A stretch of 26,671 bases of DNA, from positions 1 to 26,671 of the forward strand of contig JAFAVL010000068.1 of NCBI GenBank assembly GCA_019242465.1. Reading direction: 5' to 3'. This DNA comes from Chroococcidiopsidaceae cyanobacterium CP_BM_RX_35 (GTDB lineage Bacteria > Cyanobacteriota > Cyanobacteriia > Cyanobacteriales > Chroococcidiopsidaceae). The position numbers and the translations under genes were made by a program. Shown one piece after another: positions 17,488 to 24,541 of this stretch. The notes beneath the pieces are model-generated. The model saw only the letters and a list, made by a program, of their open reading frames with translations, had not been told where the DNA came from and ran no database searches. Position 1 is the first letter of the stretch; every line of letters begins with the position of its first letter.

Positions 17488-18108
17488 ATGAAAAAACAAG
17501 TAGATAGTAGAAGCTTTTCCAAAATCAATAGACAGCTGAAATCAGCTTTGAAGCTAAAGCTATTTGTTTTGTTTGCTAAAACCATAACAGTTACAGACAA
17601 TTCTGGAGACAACAACTGGGCAGTAGTTAGAAGTGTCAAGGGAATATATGTGATTGCTCCTAATGGTAACTCCTATAGAATGAAACTAAAGTCTGTGCTG
17701 TTGTTGGCTAATGCGCTTGCGCTAAATGGTGATTTTGAAGGAGCAAACTGGTGGGTGTTCAGAAGTCATAATGGGCTCTATGTGATTCATCCCAATGGCA
17801 AATATTACAAGATAAATATCAGTACTGAAGGTGAGCTACAACTCTATCGAGGGAGAAACCGTATTTACTCAGGTAAGCGATTCCATTATCGAAAAGGTTC
17901 AATGTATGCCATCTGTATGTTACAGACGGCAAGCTCCAGTTTATCGCTGACTGCACTCACTCACTGGCGGGTCAACTCGTTGAGATTCCCGACCAGGATT
18001 AATTCAAAGGGAGTACTACTCCCCCGGCCGATTATCTATGGTAGTCGTAGTTTTTGCCGTTCCAGTGGTAATGGTTGTGATATCTCCGGTATTCATCTTG
18101 GGGGATGA
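17488..18108 (+). CDS. hypothetical protein with two short internal repeats, 3' end doubtful
   Basis: The product is not recognised. The N-terminal ~115 residues contain two copies of a ~24-residue unit: NWAVVRSVKGIYVIAPNGNS and NWWVFRSHNGLYVIHPNGKY (residues ~43-66 and ~88-111). The pattern is NW-x-V-x-RS-x-x-G-x-YVI-x-PNG, probably a beta-hairpin or WG-repeat-like unit. No signal peptide is visible. After residue ~140 the sequence loses this character, and the last 25 codons overlap the opposite-strand gene at 18032. The true end may have been earlier and then lost by frameshift or erosion. The start is supported by its position after the array promoter (predicted ~100-nt leader), though no Shine-Dalgarno is seen. 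The hairpin GCCATCTGTA/TACAGACGGC (17908-17930) lies within the doubtful part. Confidence 0.5.
   Translation: MKKQVDSRSFSKINRQLKSALKLKLFVLFAKTITVTDNSGDNNWAVVRSVKGIYVIAPNGNSYRMKLKSVLLLANALALNGDFEGANWWVFRSHNGLYVIHPNGKYYKINISTEGELQLYRGRNRIYSGKRFHYRKGSMYAICMLQTASSSLSLTALTHWRVNSLRFPTRINSKGVLLPRPIIYGSRSFCRSSGNGCDISGIHLGG
18003..18023 (-). terminator. possible terminator of the 18032-18415 gene
   Basis: Perfect 7-bp hairpin GGGAGTA-C-TACTCCC (18009-18023), 8 bp beyond the stop codon, followed on the minus strand by TTTGAATT, a weak T-tract. Confidence 0.45.
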
Positions 18109-18415
18109 CATGCCTTCTGCGTTGAGAGTCCTCCCAGTAGTAGTGACCTGCACTACCGTAAACCGGATGCCCGACCCATAGAGGGATATTCACATTAACT
18201 TGAGCCAGATCATAGCCCCTGTCACTTGACCTGGCATCAGCGTCAGAAGCTATCACTCCTGTTCCACTTGCAAGGCGACTCGTACTTGCGGCTATCATAA
18301 GCTCTGCACTGGTTGGCTTTCCACTATTAGTTTCAGCACGTACTGAGGAGACGCTTAAGAGCAAAATCCCGCTGAATAATAAAACACTCGCTATCCCAGT
18401 TTGGTTGACTTTCAT
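18032..18415 (-). CDS. secreted His/Tyr-rich hypothetical protein
   Basis: This 127-aa protein has a clear Sec signal peptide (MKVNQTGIASVLLFSGILLLSVSSVRAE, cleavage after VRA). The mature part is a Ser/Ala-rich stretch, then a C-terminal ~45 residues rich in His, Tyr and Arg (GHYYWEDSQRRRHVIPQDEY, HNHYHWNGKNYDYHR). Such a tail could bind metal or nucleic acid, but no family was recognised. GAGGTG 6 nt before ATG 18415 supports the start. It lies 100 bp downstream of the porin gene on the same strand and may be cotranscribed. It overlaps the 3' end of the opposing 17488 frame by 77 bp. Confidence 0.75.
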   Translation of the reverse strand: MKVNQTGIASVLLFSGILLLSVSSVRAETNSGKPTSAELMIAASTSRLASGTGVIASDADARSSDRGYDLAQVNVNIPLWVGHPVYGSAGHYYWEDSQRRRHVIPQDEYRRYHNHYHWNGKNYDYHR

Positions 18416-18515
18416 AGAGACACCTCTTCGTTATGGTTGTCACAACAGCATTACATTAATATCAAATCAGAGCCCAGTCAAAGTTCATTGTGCCAAGAGT
18501 CGGGCAACTTTTTTA

Positions 18516-20531
18516 TTAGAACGTAAACGTCGTTCTCAGAGTACCAACAACAGCATTTTGGTTACTTTTGTTCTGACCAGGATCAAACAGAACGATCACG
18601 CCAGGAGTAATCGAGATGTTGTCATTTAGCTGGTACTTATAAAAAGCTTCAGCGTGCCAGGCATTATTATTGGAAAAAGTTCCTGCCCCAGCAGCGCGTA
18701 AACTTTTAAGAGTTGGTTCAACACCACCGAAAAAGCCTAACACACTACCCTGCTTGCCTAAATCGGGGAAAGCTACGCCTGCCGCATAGCTCCAGATATC
18801 GCCATTACCGCGCCCAATGATTGTTGCCCTGGTGTAATCAACCCACCCACTGATTGAAATCTTGTCAATTGGTCGGATCGCAAACTCACCACCATAGGAG
18901 TTAGTGACGATGGGTCTTTGGCCTCCTGCCAACAGCACCGAAGGGTCGTTAGCCTGAACCGTACCAACAACACCATTAATGGTTGTTGAGGACGTTGATG
19001 AGGACACAATATTTTCCGGTGTCCCCAGGTTGAATATACCTGAGCCAGTTGAGTTATAAGCGTTGACGTAGGTGGCACCAATCGCGAACTTATCGCGGTA
19101 ATTGAAGTTGATCTGTCCCAGAGCCGCGTAGTCACCGTTGAATAGACCGGAACCTCCGGTCGGACTCGCGTTATTTCCTATGGGTCTAAAAGCATTAGAC
19201 GCTAAATAACCTCCAGTGATGGAACTAGCTCCAAGGATAGTACCAGGCTTACCAAAAGGTATGGTGATCGCAGCACCTGAGCCGCCACCAATCTTATAAA
19301 TCGCATTGTCCTCAGCAAAGACAGATAGCGCTCCGGTACCACCAGTAAAGCTCTCAAAGTAGGGACTGGTTGTGGGGGCGTAGTCGTTGTGAAACCCACC
19401 AAAGGCAGCAACATAGCCTTGAGCAGGTCCTACAGGGAAGTAATATGTCAGCCAATCTATGGCAACACTATTGTTACCAGTTGATGAGACGTTAAAGGTC
19501 TGAGTTCCCTCAAATGTACCGAATGGTAGATAGCCACCGTTGGCAGTAGAGTTTTGGTAAGTTAAGCGTTGAGCATCGCCAGCGGCCAAACGAGTATTCA
19601 AGGTATCTTTCCCCGTAAAGCTAGTCTGAAAATCTAATCGCACCCGGTCTTGAAACACTGTATTGGTTCTCACTGGAGCATTAAATTCATCGGTAAGGGC
19701 AAAAATGCCTTCACCTACCAACTTCGTAGTGGTAGAGAATTGGTTAGCTTCTAACTGGGCTGTCTGAGCTTCCAGATTATCGACTCGCCCCCGCAGCGCT
19801 GCGAGTTCAGTTGCGAACTCTTGTTGCAGTTGTTGCAGGGTGGCAATGTCTTCTTTACGCACTAGGTCAGATGTCCCTGCGGCAATCAGTTCGTTTACCC
19901 GGTTTAAGCAAGCATTCAACCCAGCAGCGAATTCGTACCGTGTTAGCGCTCGATTGCCGCGAAAAGTGCCATCGGGATAGCCAGCAATACAGCCGTAGCG
20001 TTCAACCAAAGATTGTAGCGCTTGGAAAGCCCAATCAGTCGGTTGGACATCGCGTAGTTGGGAAACAGAAGTGACTTGTCCAACAGAGTCATCCTCTTCG
20101 CCAGTGCCTTCTTTGCCGTAACGCACCATCTGGTCAATTTCATTCTCTTGAGAGCTGTCAGTTGGGGAATTAGCAACTGGACTCACTGGCGTTGACTTTG
20201 ATAAAGATTCAGGTTGGTCGGCAACTATTTGCTCTTTCGATTTGGTATCACTTCGCATGGAGATTTCCGACTGAGGCAGTAGGGGTGGCTCTGGTAGCTG
20301 AGCGAGCAGTGCCGTATTGACTTGATGCGTTTTTGCCCCAGCTAGCTTCAGCAACCCAAGAGTCAGGGTGAGCGCACCTCCATTCAAGGTTTTAGTTGGC
20401 TGAGATGGGAACTCAGAAACACTTTTATCACTTGTTAATGTAGATTCTGCGTTGGCTGCAGCAATAGACATTAACGTCAAGTTTGAAATAGCTATGCCAA
20501 TTAACAGGGATTTCCCCAAAATACTAGACAT
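18516..20531 (-). CDS. SLH-domain OprB-type outer-membrane porin (iron-uptake porin type)
   Basis: This 671-aa protein has the layout of major cyanobacterial porins. It starts with a signal peptide (ending ~residue 29, AAANA). An acidic Ser/Thr-rich spacer follows, then one SLH domain at ~159-212 (LRDVQPTDWAFQALQSLVER, GYPDGTFRGNRALTRYEFA) that binds peptidoglycan-linked polymer. A coiled coil lies at ~224-265 (LQQLQQEFATELAALRGRVD), and the C-terminal OprB barrel ends FTF. It forms a diffusion channel; members of this group are annotated as carbohydrate or iron-uptake porins and the solute is not certain here. Its leader contains GTGTGAGGAGT over the ribosome-binding site, the complement of the Yfr1 core. 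Confidence 0.93.
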   Translation of the reverse strand: MSSILGKSLLIGIAISNLTLMSIAAANAESTLTSDKSVSEFPSQPTKTLNGGALTLTLGLLKLAGAKTHQVNTALLAQLPEPPLLPQSEISMRSDTKSKEQIVADQPESLSKSTPVSPVANSPTDSSQENEIDQMVRYGKEGTGEEDDSVGQVTSVSQLRDVQPTDWAFQALQSLVERYGCIAGYPDGTFRGNRALTRYEFAAGLNACLNRVNELIAAGTSDLVRKEDIATLQQLQQEFATELAALRGRVDNLEAQTAQLEANQFSTTTKLVGEGIFALTDEFNAPVRTNTVFQDRVRLDFQTSFTGKDTLNTRLAAGDAQRLTYQNSTANGGYLPFGTFEGTQTFNVSSTGNNSVAIDWLTYYFPVGPAQGYVAAFGGFHNDYAPTTSPYFESFTGGTGALSVFAEDNAIYKIGGGSGAAITIPFGKPGTILGASSITGGYLASNAFRPIGNNASPTGGSGLFNGDYAALGQINFNYRDKFAIGATYVNAYNSTGSGIFNLGTPENIVSSSTSSTTINGVVGTVQANDPSVLLAGGQRPIVTNSYGGEFAIRPIDKISISGWVDYTRATIIGRGNGDIWSYAAGVAFPDLGKQGSVLGFFGGVEPTLKSLRAAGAGTFSNNNAWHAEAFYKYQLNDNISITPGVIVLFDPGQNKSNQNAVVGTLRTTFTF

Positions 20532-20552
20532 TTTCCTTTACTCCTCACACAA
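20532..20552 (-). promoter_or_regulatory. porin ribosome-binding site containing a Yfr1-complementary sequence
   Basis: On the minus strand GTGTGAGGAGT (20550-20540) lies 8 nt before ATG 20531 and includes the GGAG Shine-Dalgarno. It is an exact complement of ACUCCUCACAC, the invariant core of the cyanobacterial sRNA Yfr1. In Prochlorococcus, Yfr1 is known to pair with porin leaders. Pairing here would block ribosome access. The Yfr1 gene itself is not in this window. Confidence 0.65.
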
Positions 20553-20785
20553 CTTGTAGATAAGACACTCCCTTTTTCTTCAGCTTGTAGGACATGAAAC
20601 AACATGATTTCTACAGAAGCTGAGCGGAATCTTTCAGCTTGATACCAATATCCATTGGCATTAGCGACCCTACCCTTTTACCAAATTCTCGTATAAATCG
20701 GATTTTTCTTGTACAGGGATAAGTTAAAGCTTGCCGCCCTCTACGAAGTAGTTTCAATCATAAAAATAGATGCAGAAGATCACAC
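20553..20785. other. porin upstream region
   Basis: This presumably contains the leftward porin promoter, but no convincing -35/-10 pair was identified. No gene was recognised. Confidence 0.4.
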
Positions 20786-20877
20786 GTGAAAAAAGTCATG
20801 AGTTTTACTATGACTTTCTTCACGGTCAAAGTTATAGTCTTTCTCGTATGGATAAAGACGGCGGTGCAATATATAAT
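20786..20877. promoter_or_regulatory. paired palindromes with TATAAT box
   Basis: GTGAAAAAAGTCAT (20786-20799) and ATGACTTTCTTCAC (20810-20823) are 24 bp apart and are almost mirror images. Rightward, a perfect TATAAT (20872-20877) lies 58 bp from the second palindrome's centre, close to the 56-57 bp of the other copies. It directly precedes the inverted repeat at 20878. Leftward the pair could control the porin. Confidence 0.6.
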
Positions 20878-20917
20878 TTGAGTATTAGGGGTTTAAATTT
20901 AAACCTCTAATACTCAA
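20878..20917. repeat. 40-bp inverted repeat with no loop
   Basis: The 20-nt arms 20878-20897 and 20898-20917 are reverse complements with one mismatch that would be a G-U pair in RNA. The centre is TTTAAATTTAAA. There is no T-tract on either side, so it is not a standard terminator. It sits between the TATAAT at 20872 and the array at 20920, so a transcript from that box would begin inside it. Confidence 0.75.
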
Positions 20918-20919
20918 GC

Positions 20920-21009
20920 ATGACTTAAGTTAGATATCTCTCTATGACTTAAGTCACGTTTCAAACGTAACTTTTTATTAATGTATTCTATTTCCTGATG
21001 TTCTATACT
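20920..21009 (+). promoter_or_regulatory. palindrome array with no gene downstream
   Basis: ATGACTTAAG (20920), ATGACTTAAGTCAC (20944-20957) and GTAACTTTTTATT (20967), spaced 24 and 23 bp, with -10-like TATACT (21004-21009) 56 bp from the full palindrome. It is a diverged copy of the 17291 promoter and its leader up to ~21118. The only rightward frame after it (from 21138) is antisense to the 21183-21686 gene. Confidence 0.65.
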
Positions 21010-21182
21010 ATAGCCAACATCAGAAGTTGATTTATGCAATACCTATAGCAGTGGTGAAACTCTGATCAAAATTTTCATTTTAGAGCAACCGTAGTTAGTC
21101 TAAAGAAAGATCAAAGTGGTTCTTTTGCGGGTCAAACATGAAGTTTATACCATCCTTACCCAAGAGCTGTATTATGAGGCTC

Positions 21183-21686
21183 CTACCAGCGTCCATATCG
21201 ACCCCATCCGTAGTACCTCCTACCAAATCCGAAGTTGAGGTCAATAATAGGATTAGGATAGATATAGGGAGCGCTGTAGATGACAGCAGGAGGTGCTACT
21301 ACATAGGGGGTGTAGATGACAGTAGAAGGAGGTGCTACGCTGTAATCCCTATCTTGATTACAGTCCTGAGTAGTAGATTGTACAAATGTATTAGATCCAA
21401 CATCCCCTTGACTAGCATAAGGTCGATTAAAATAACCATCCTCAAAACCACGAGCAAATTCTCCTCCCGCAGTCCGAGGTTTATAGGGTACTCCATCTCG
21501 AAAGCTTTGTTCTCCTTCTCGATAACCATATGCATAGGCACGTGCGTTATCAGCCGAGTTTCTAGATGCCTGATTTTCAGTAATAGGATGACAATCGACA
21601 ACCTGATCAGCTTTAGCAGCCTGGGGACAAAGTAAAGCTGTTGAGCCAGCAACTAAGCTTAATAAAGCAGCAACTATTTTTTTCAT
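21183..21686 (-). CDS. small secreted Tyr/Gly-rich protein, paralog of 22070-22474
   Basis: This 167-aa protein has a Sec signal peptide (MKKIVAALLSLVAGSTALLCPQAAKA, cleavage before DQ). The core (~residues 49-90) is AYAYGYREGEQSFRDG, then YKPRTAGGEFARGFEDGYFN. It is a Y-x-x-G/F-x-x-G repeat-like pattern almost identical to the neighbouring paralog. The C-terminal part is Pro/Tyr/Val-rich (PPSTVIYTPYVVAPPAVIYS) and ends in a Tyr/Gly/Arg tail, YYGWGRYGRW. No known family or catalytic motif is recognised; a periplasmic or surface role is inferred from the signal peptide. GAGAGG/AAAGGG before ATG 21686 supports the start. The array at 21841-21929 is its likely control region, with a candidate sRNA diverging on its far side. 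Confidence 0.8.
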   Translation of the reverse strand: MKKIVAALLSLVAGSTALLCPQAAKADQVVDCHPITENQASRNSADNARAYAYGYREGEQSFRDGVPYKPRTAGGEFARGFEDGYFNRPYASQGDVGSNTFVQSTTQDCNQDRDYSVAPPSTVIYTPYVVAPPAVIYSAPYIYPNPIIDLNFGFGRRYYGWGRYGRW

Positions 21687-21813
21687 GCCCTTTAACCTCT
21701 CTAACTTAATGCTCCTTTTGTTAACTTATTAAGCTACGTTCTTCAAATTCCTCTAACCTTCTTTGAATTGGTTCGCTTGATTCAGAAATTTTTAACATCT
21801 AGCTATCATTGCT

Positions 21814-21929
21814 ATTGTAGCACCATGGTTTACTTAAGAGCAAAATAGCAACTGCTTTAAACGTGGCGAAAGTCATATAGCTAATCATGATTAAAGTCAC
21901 GCTCAAAAAAAATACATGACTTTTGTCAT
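21814..21929. promoter_or_regulatory. bidirectional palindrome array upstream of the 21183-21686 gene
   Basis: Sites: TTGCTATTTTG on the minus strand (21851-21841), GTGGCGAAAGTCAT (21863-21876), ATGATTAAAGTCAC (21887-21900) and ATGACTTTTGTCAT (21916-21929). Spacings are 25, 24 and 29 bp. Leftward, a -10-like TGCTACAAT (box at 21819-21814) would serve the secreted-protein gene. Rightward it serves candidate sRNA copy 3. Confidence 0.75.
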
Positions 21930-21984
21930 ATGCAATTTTGTAATGGCAATACTTGTAGTAATTGATTAAGAATGATATTCTTTA

Positions 21985-22056
21985 CGAGGATGTCTGTTAG
22001 TGCATCCTTTTCTACAAAGTAGCAATTCACCCTCTATTACTCCTCGGAGGGTTTTT
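21985..22056 (+). ncRNA. candidate small RNA, family copy 3
   Basis: A -10-like TATTCT (21976-21981; or GATATT two bases earlier) lies 54-56 bp from the outer palindrome. The ~70-nt product ends in a shorter terminator (ACCCTC/GAGGGT) and T5. Its body differs most from the other copies (no TTCACAC), so it is either a diverged member or a different RNA. It ends 14 bp before the stop of the opposing secreted-protein gene. Confidence 0.45.
22029..22056 (+). terminator. terminator of candidate sRNA copy 3
   Basis: ACCCTC (22029-22034) pairs with GAGGGT (22047-22052), followed by T5. The stem is short, and the reverse strand could also weakly end the 22070-22474 transcript. Confidence 0.65.
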
Positions 22057-22069
22057 CTATTACCTGAGA

Positions 22070-22474
22070 TTACCATTTATGGTGCCACCCTCCAAATCCA
22101 AAATCGAAATTAATCGCGGGGTTGGGATAGTTATAAACGACAGGAGGATAGTTATAAATCACAGGAGGTGTAAGTGTAACTACCTTTTGCCCCGTATAAG
22201 GACGATTAAAGTAACCGTCTTCAAACCCACGAGCGAATTCTCCACCCGCAGTCCGAGGCTGGTAAGGTTTTCCCTCCCGATCGCTTTGTTCTCCTTGTCG
22301 ATAACCCTGTGCGTAGGCATCTGGATGGTCAGCCGCCCAGGAATTGTTAATTGCCTGAGTGCTATTCACATAATCTCCATTAATCACTACATCTGCTTTC
22401 GCGGCACGAGAAGAAAGTAGACAAGTTGATACAGTAGCTAAGCCTAACACAGCACATAAAACTAGTTTTTTCAT
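22070..22474 (-). CDS. small secreted protein, paralog of 21183-21686
   Basis: This 134-aa protein has a Sec signal peptide (MKKLVLCAVLGLATVSTCLLSSRAAKA, cleavage before DV). The central core, AYAQGYRQGEQSDREGKPY then QPRTAGGEFARGFEDGYFNR, matches its neighbour over ~40 residues with about 80% identity by eye. The tail is shorter (VIYNYPPVVYNYPNPAINFD) and ends GGWHHKW. The function is not known. GGAG 9 nt before ATG 22474 supports the start. Its copy of the regulatory array is 405-490 bp upstream, further than in the other modules, so the leader is long or a second promoter exists. Confidence 0.8.
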   Translation of the reverse strand: MKKLVLCAVLGLATVSTCLLSSRAAKADVVINGDYVNSTQAINNSWAADHPDAYAQGYRQGEQSDREGKPYQPRTAGGEFARGFEDGYFNRPYTGQKVVTLTPPVIYNYPPVVYNYPNPAINFDFGFGGWHHKW

Positions 22475-22853
22475 GCTCTTTACTCCACTTTTAAATCATC
22501 AGTTGTAAACTTCTAAAATTGAACTTGCTTAGCATAATCTAGGGAAGCACTAAGGTACAAGATGTCGAACTACGATCAATATTCAAGGCTACAAGTATGA
22601 AAACTAAAAGTTCATCTTCTTCAGAGAATAGGTAGCGCATCAGTTTATACTTTCTACACACTTCTACCTTAAGAAGTAAGCCTCTTTAACTCTCATAACT
22701 TTACCTGTCCACTTCAGTTGCTTTGGCTTATTCAAACAACTGAGTGTTAAATTTGTTCATTACCCATATGATAACAATATCGGAGATGAATGGTTGGTAT
22801 TTAAAGTACGGTTAGCCACCCATAAGAAAGCCGTAAAACGTAATAACTATACT
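22475..22853. other. long upstream region of the 22070-22474 gene
   Basis: No gene was found on either strand. If transcription starts at the array's minus-strand TATAGT (22859-22854), the leader would be ~370 nt. No riboswitch or conserved structure was recognised. Confidence 0.4.
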
Positions 22854-22966
22854 ACTATAGCGTTAAAATTTTTGCCACCAAAACAGCAACTAGTTCAAAC
22901 ATGACGAAAGTCATATATATAAATATGGTTAAAGTAATGCTTGAAAAAATACATGACCTTTGTCCT
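22854..22966. promoter_or_regulatory. bidirectional palindrome array
   Basis: Sites: TTGCTGTTTTG on the minus strand (22889-22879), ATGACGAAAGTCAT (22901-22914), degenerate ATGGTTAAAGTAAT (22925-22938) and ATGACCTTTGTCCT (22953-22966). Spacings are 25, 24 and 28 bp. Leftward, a -10-like TATAGT (22859-22854) points to the 22070-22474 gene. Rightward it serves candidate sRNA copy 4. Confidence 0.75.
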
Positions 22967-23024
22967 AGACAAGATCCCTACTTTTTACATCTACGGTAAA
23001 CAATTGAAAAGCTATTATCTAAAG

Positions 23025-23079
23025 TAATGTTTTTCTCACTTACAAAAAGCAACCCTTTATAGCTTTATAAAGGGTTTTT
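23025..23079 (+). ncRNA. candidate small RNA, family copy 4
   Basis: The -10-like TATTAT (23013-23018, within GCTATTATCTAA) lies 56 bp from the outer palindrome. The ~55-nt product carries CTCACTTACAAAAAGC and an 11-bp terminator hairpin identical to copy 2. The terminator faces away from the ctp gene ending at 23141. Confidence 0.6.
23051..23079 (+). terminator. rho-independent terminator of candidate sRNA copy 4
   Basis: Perfect 11-bp stem 23051-23061/23066-23076, loop GCTT, T5. On the opposite strand it could also stop the ctp transcript, though the T-tract is poorer. Confidence 0.85.
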
Positions 23080-23140
23080 CTAGCGTATGCTGTCACGCCT
23101 TACGTTGGTAGCCTACTTAATGTTTATTACTAATCTCACT

Positions 23141-24454
23141 TCATGGCTTTGAATCAGAAATCAACAGATTTAAAACATTTTCTGCTTTGATATATTGTGG
23201 ATCACTGAGCGTAGCCATGGAATCTGGAACAGTCTCAAGTTGCTGTTGCTGAGTCAATGTCAAGTTAACCTTGACATCCGGTGTGATTCCTTTGTGGTTG
23301 ATATCTGTGCCATTTGGTGTGAAATAATGTTCAACTGTAACTGCTATCCCAGAACCATCCGAGAGCGGACTTATTTCCTGGATTAAGCCTTTGCCAAAAG
23401 TTTGACTGCCCACAACTGTGGCTCTATGGTTGTCCTGCAAAGCACCAGTCAAAATTTCACTGGCGCTAGCTGAATCGCCGTCCACTAGTACTACCAATGG
23501 CAACTTCGTTAGTGCTGTGTGAGTAGCTACCATTTCCTCACCGTCGCCTGCTCGGTCTACCTCACGGACGATTGCACCCTGCTCCAGCCACATCCGAGCA
23601 ATCGCTACACTCGCATCTACTAACCCACCCGGATTGCCGCGTAAGTCCAAAACATAACCATCTACCTGCTTGGCTTGCAGCACCTTGATTGCTTGCTGCA
23701 TTTCCTGAGGAGATGTTGCATCAAACTCTGTTAAGCGAATGTAGCCAATGCGCTTCACTCCTTCCTGCTTGAGGGTGTAACTTAGCGTTGGCACCTTAAT
23801 ATCCGCACGGATTAGTTTAACTTCAAAGTCCCTGTGCCCCTGTTGCTCCATCCGCAAGGTAACTGGAGTCCCAGCTCTACCACCTATCAGTTTGAGGATT
23901 TCTTCGATGGTCTTGCCCTGAGTTGACCGACCATCAACCGCCAGAATCTTATCCCCAGGCTGAATCTTGGCTTTAGAGGCTGGTGAGTTCTCCAGCACTT
24001 TGACCACCCTCAATTGCTGGTTGTCGGTTTGTTCTGTCACAACTCCAATTCCAGCCATTTTCCCTGAGGTTTCATCGCTCAGGGTTTGGTACTGCTGAGG
24101 GTCGAGAAACCGAGTGTAAGGATCTCCCAGTTGTTTTAAAGCTACCCGGATAGCTGTGTAAGCCTGTTGTCGAGAAGTATAGTTATGATTCAATAGCTGC
24201 CGTCGAGTTGCTAGCCAGTTAACGTGATTGAAGGTGCGGTCCACATACTCACTATTGACGATTTGCCAGACTTCATCGACCACTGCTTTCGGACTATCCT
24301 TGAACTCAGACAGAACCGAGCAACTCCCAATCGGGCTAACTAAAGGTAAGGCAGCAGTTGTAACGAGTGTCCCACAGATCAAAGTCACTTGGAGGAGCGA
24401 GAAGCGATTCAAGAATTGAAGCATTGCCATTCGGGAAACTCGTTTGCTAATCAA
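23141..24454 (-). CDS. C-terminal processing peptidase, S41A (CtpA/Prc) family
   Basis: This 437-aa periplasmic or lumenal serine protease has a hydrophobic signal region at ~residues 17-40. A PDZ domain follows at ~130-215 (MAGIGVVTEQ, LENSPASKAKIQPGDKILAV). The S41 domain carries the Ser-Lys dyad Ser330 (DGDSASASEI) and Lys355 (TFGKG), 25 residues apart as in the family. It also has the conserved LRGNPGGLVDASV. Cyanobacterial CtpA cleaves the D1 C-terminus, while its paralogs degrade envelope proteins; which one this is cannot be decided from sequence. The first start is TTG 24454; ATG at 24430 (Met9) is an alternative, and neither has a Shine-Dalgarno. It lies 87 bp after the 24542-24898 gene and is probably cotranscribed with it. 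Confidence 0.95.
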   Translation of the reverse strand: MISKRVSRMAMLQFLNRFSLLQVTLICGTLVTTAALPLVSPIGSCSVLSEFKDSPKAVVDEVWQIVNSEYVDRTFNHVNWLATRRQLLNHNYTSRQQAYTAIRVALKQLGDPYTRFLDPQQYQTLSDETSGKMAGIGVVTEQTDNQQLRVVKVLENSPASKAKIQPGDKILAVDGRSTQGKTIEEILKLIGGRAGTPVTLRMEQQGHRDFEVKLIRADIKVPTLSYTLKQEGVKRIGYIRLTEFDATSPQEMQQAIKVLQAKQVDGYVLDLRGNPGGLVDASVAIARMWLEQGAIVREVDRAGDGEEMVATHTALTKLPLVVLVDGDSASASEILTGALQDNHRATVVGSQTFGKGLIQEISPLSDGSGIAVTVEHYFTPNGTDINHKGITPDVKVNLTLTQQQQLETVPDSMATLSDPQYIKAENVLNLLISDSKP

Positions 24455-24541
24455 ACTCAGTTGCAGTAATACTTCGAGTTGGAATTCTCTATCAGCACTA
24501 GGTTTTGAAGTTTTTGCATCACGATCTTGTCAATCATGGGC

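Noticed and set aside
17908..17930. Hairpin GCCATCTGTA/TACAGACGGC as a terminator
   Set aside because: No T-tract on either strand and it lies inside a reading frame.
20532..20552. Yfr1 gene itself
   Set aside because: The plus strand reads ACTCCTCACAC here, but there are no flanking stem-loops and no terminator; the strand context is the porin leader, so it is a target and not the RNA.
21138..21635. 165-aa rightward frame after the orphan array
   Set aside because: Lies almost wholly antisense to the secreted-protein gene 21183-21686, which has a signal peptide, RBS and a paralog; composition (Ser/Ile/Arg-rich) is typical of a shadow.
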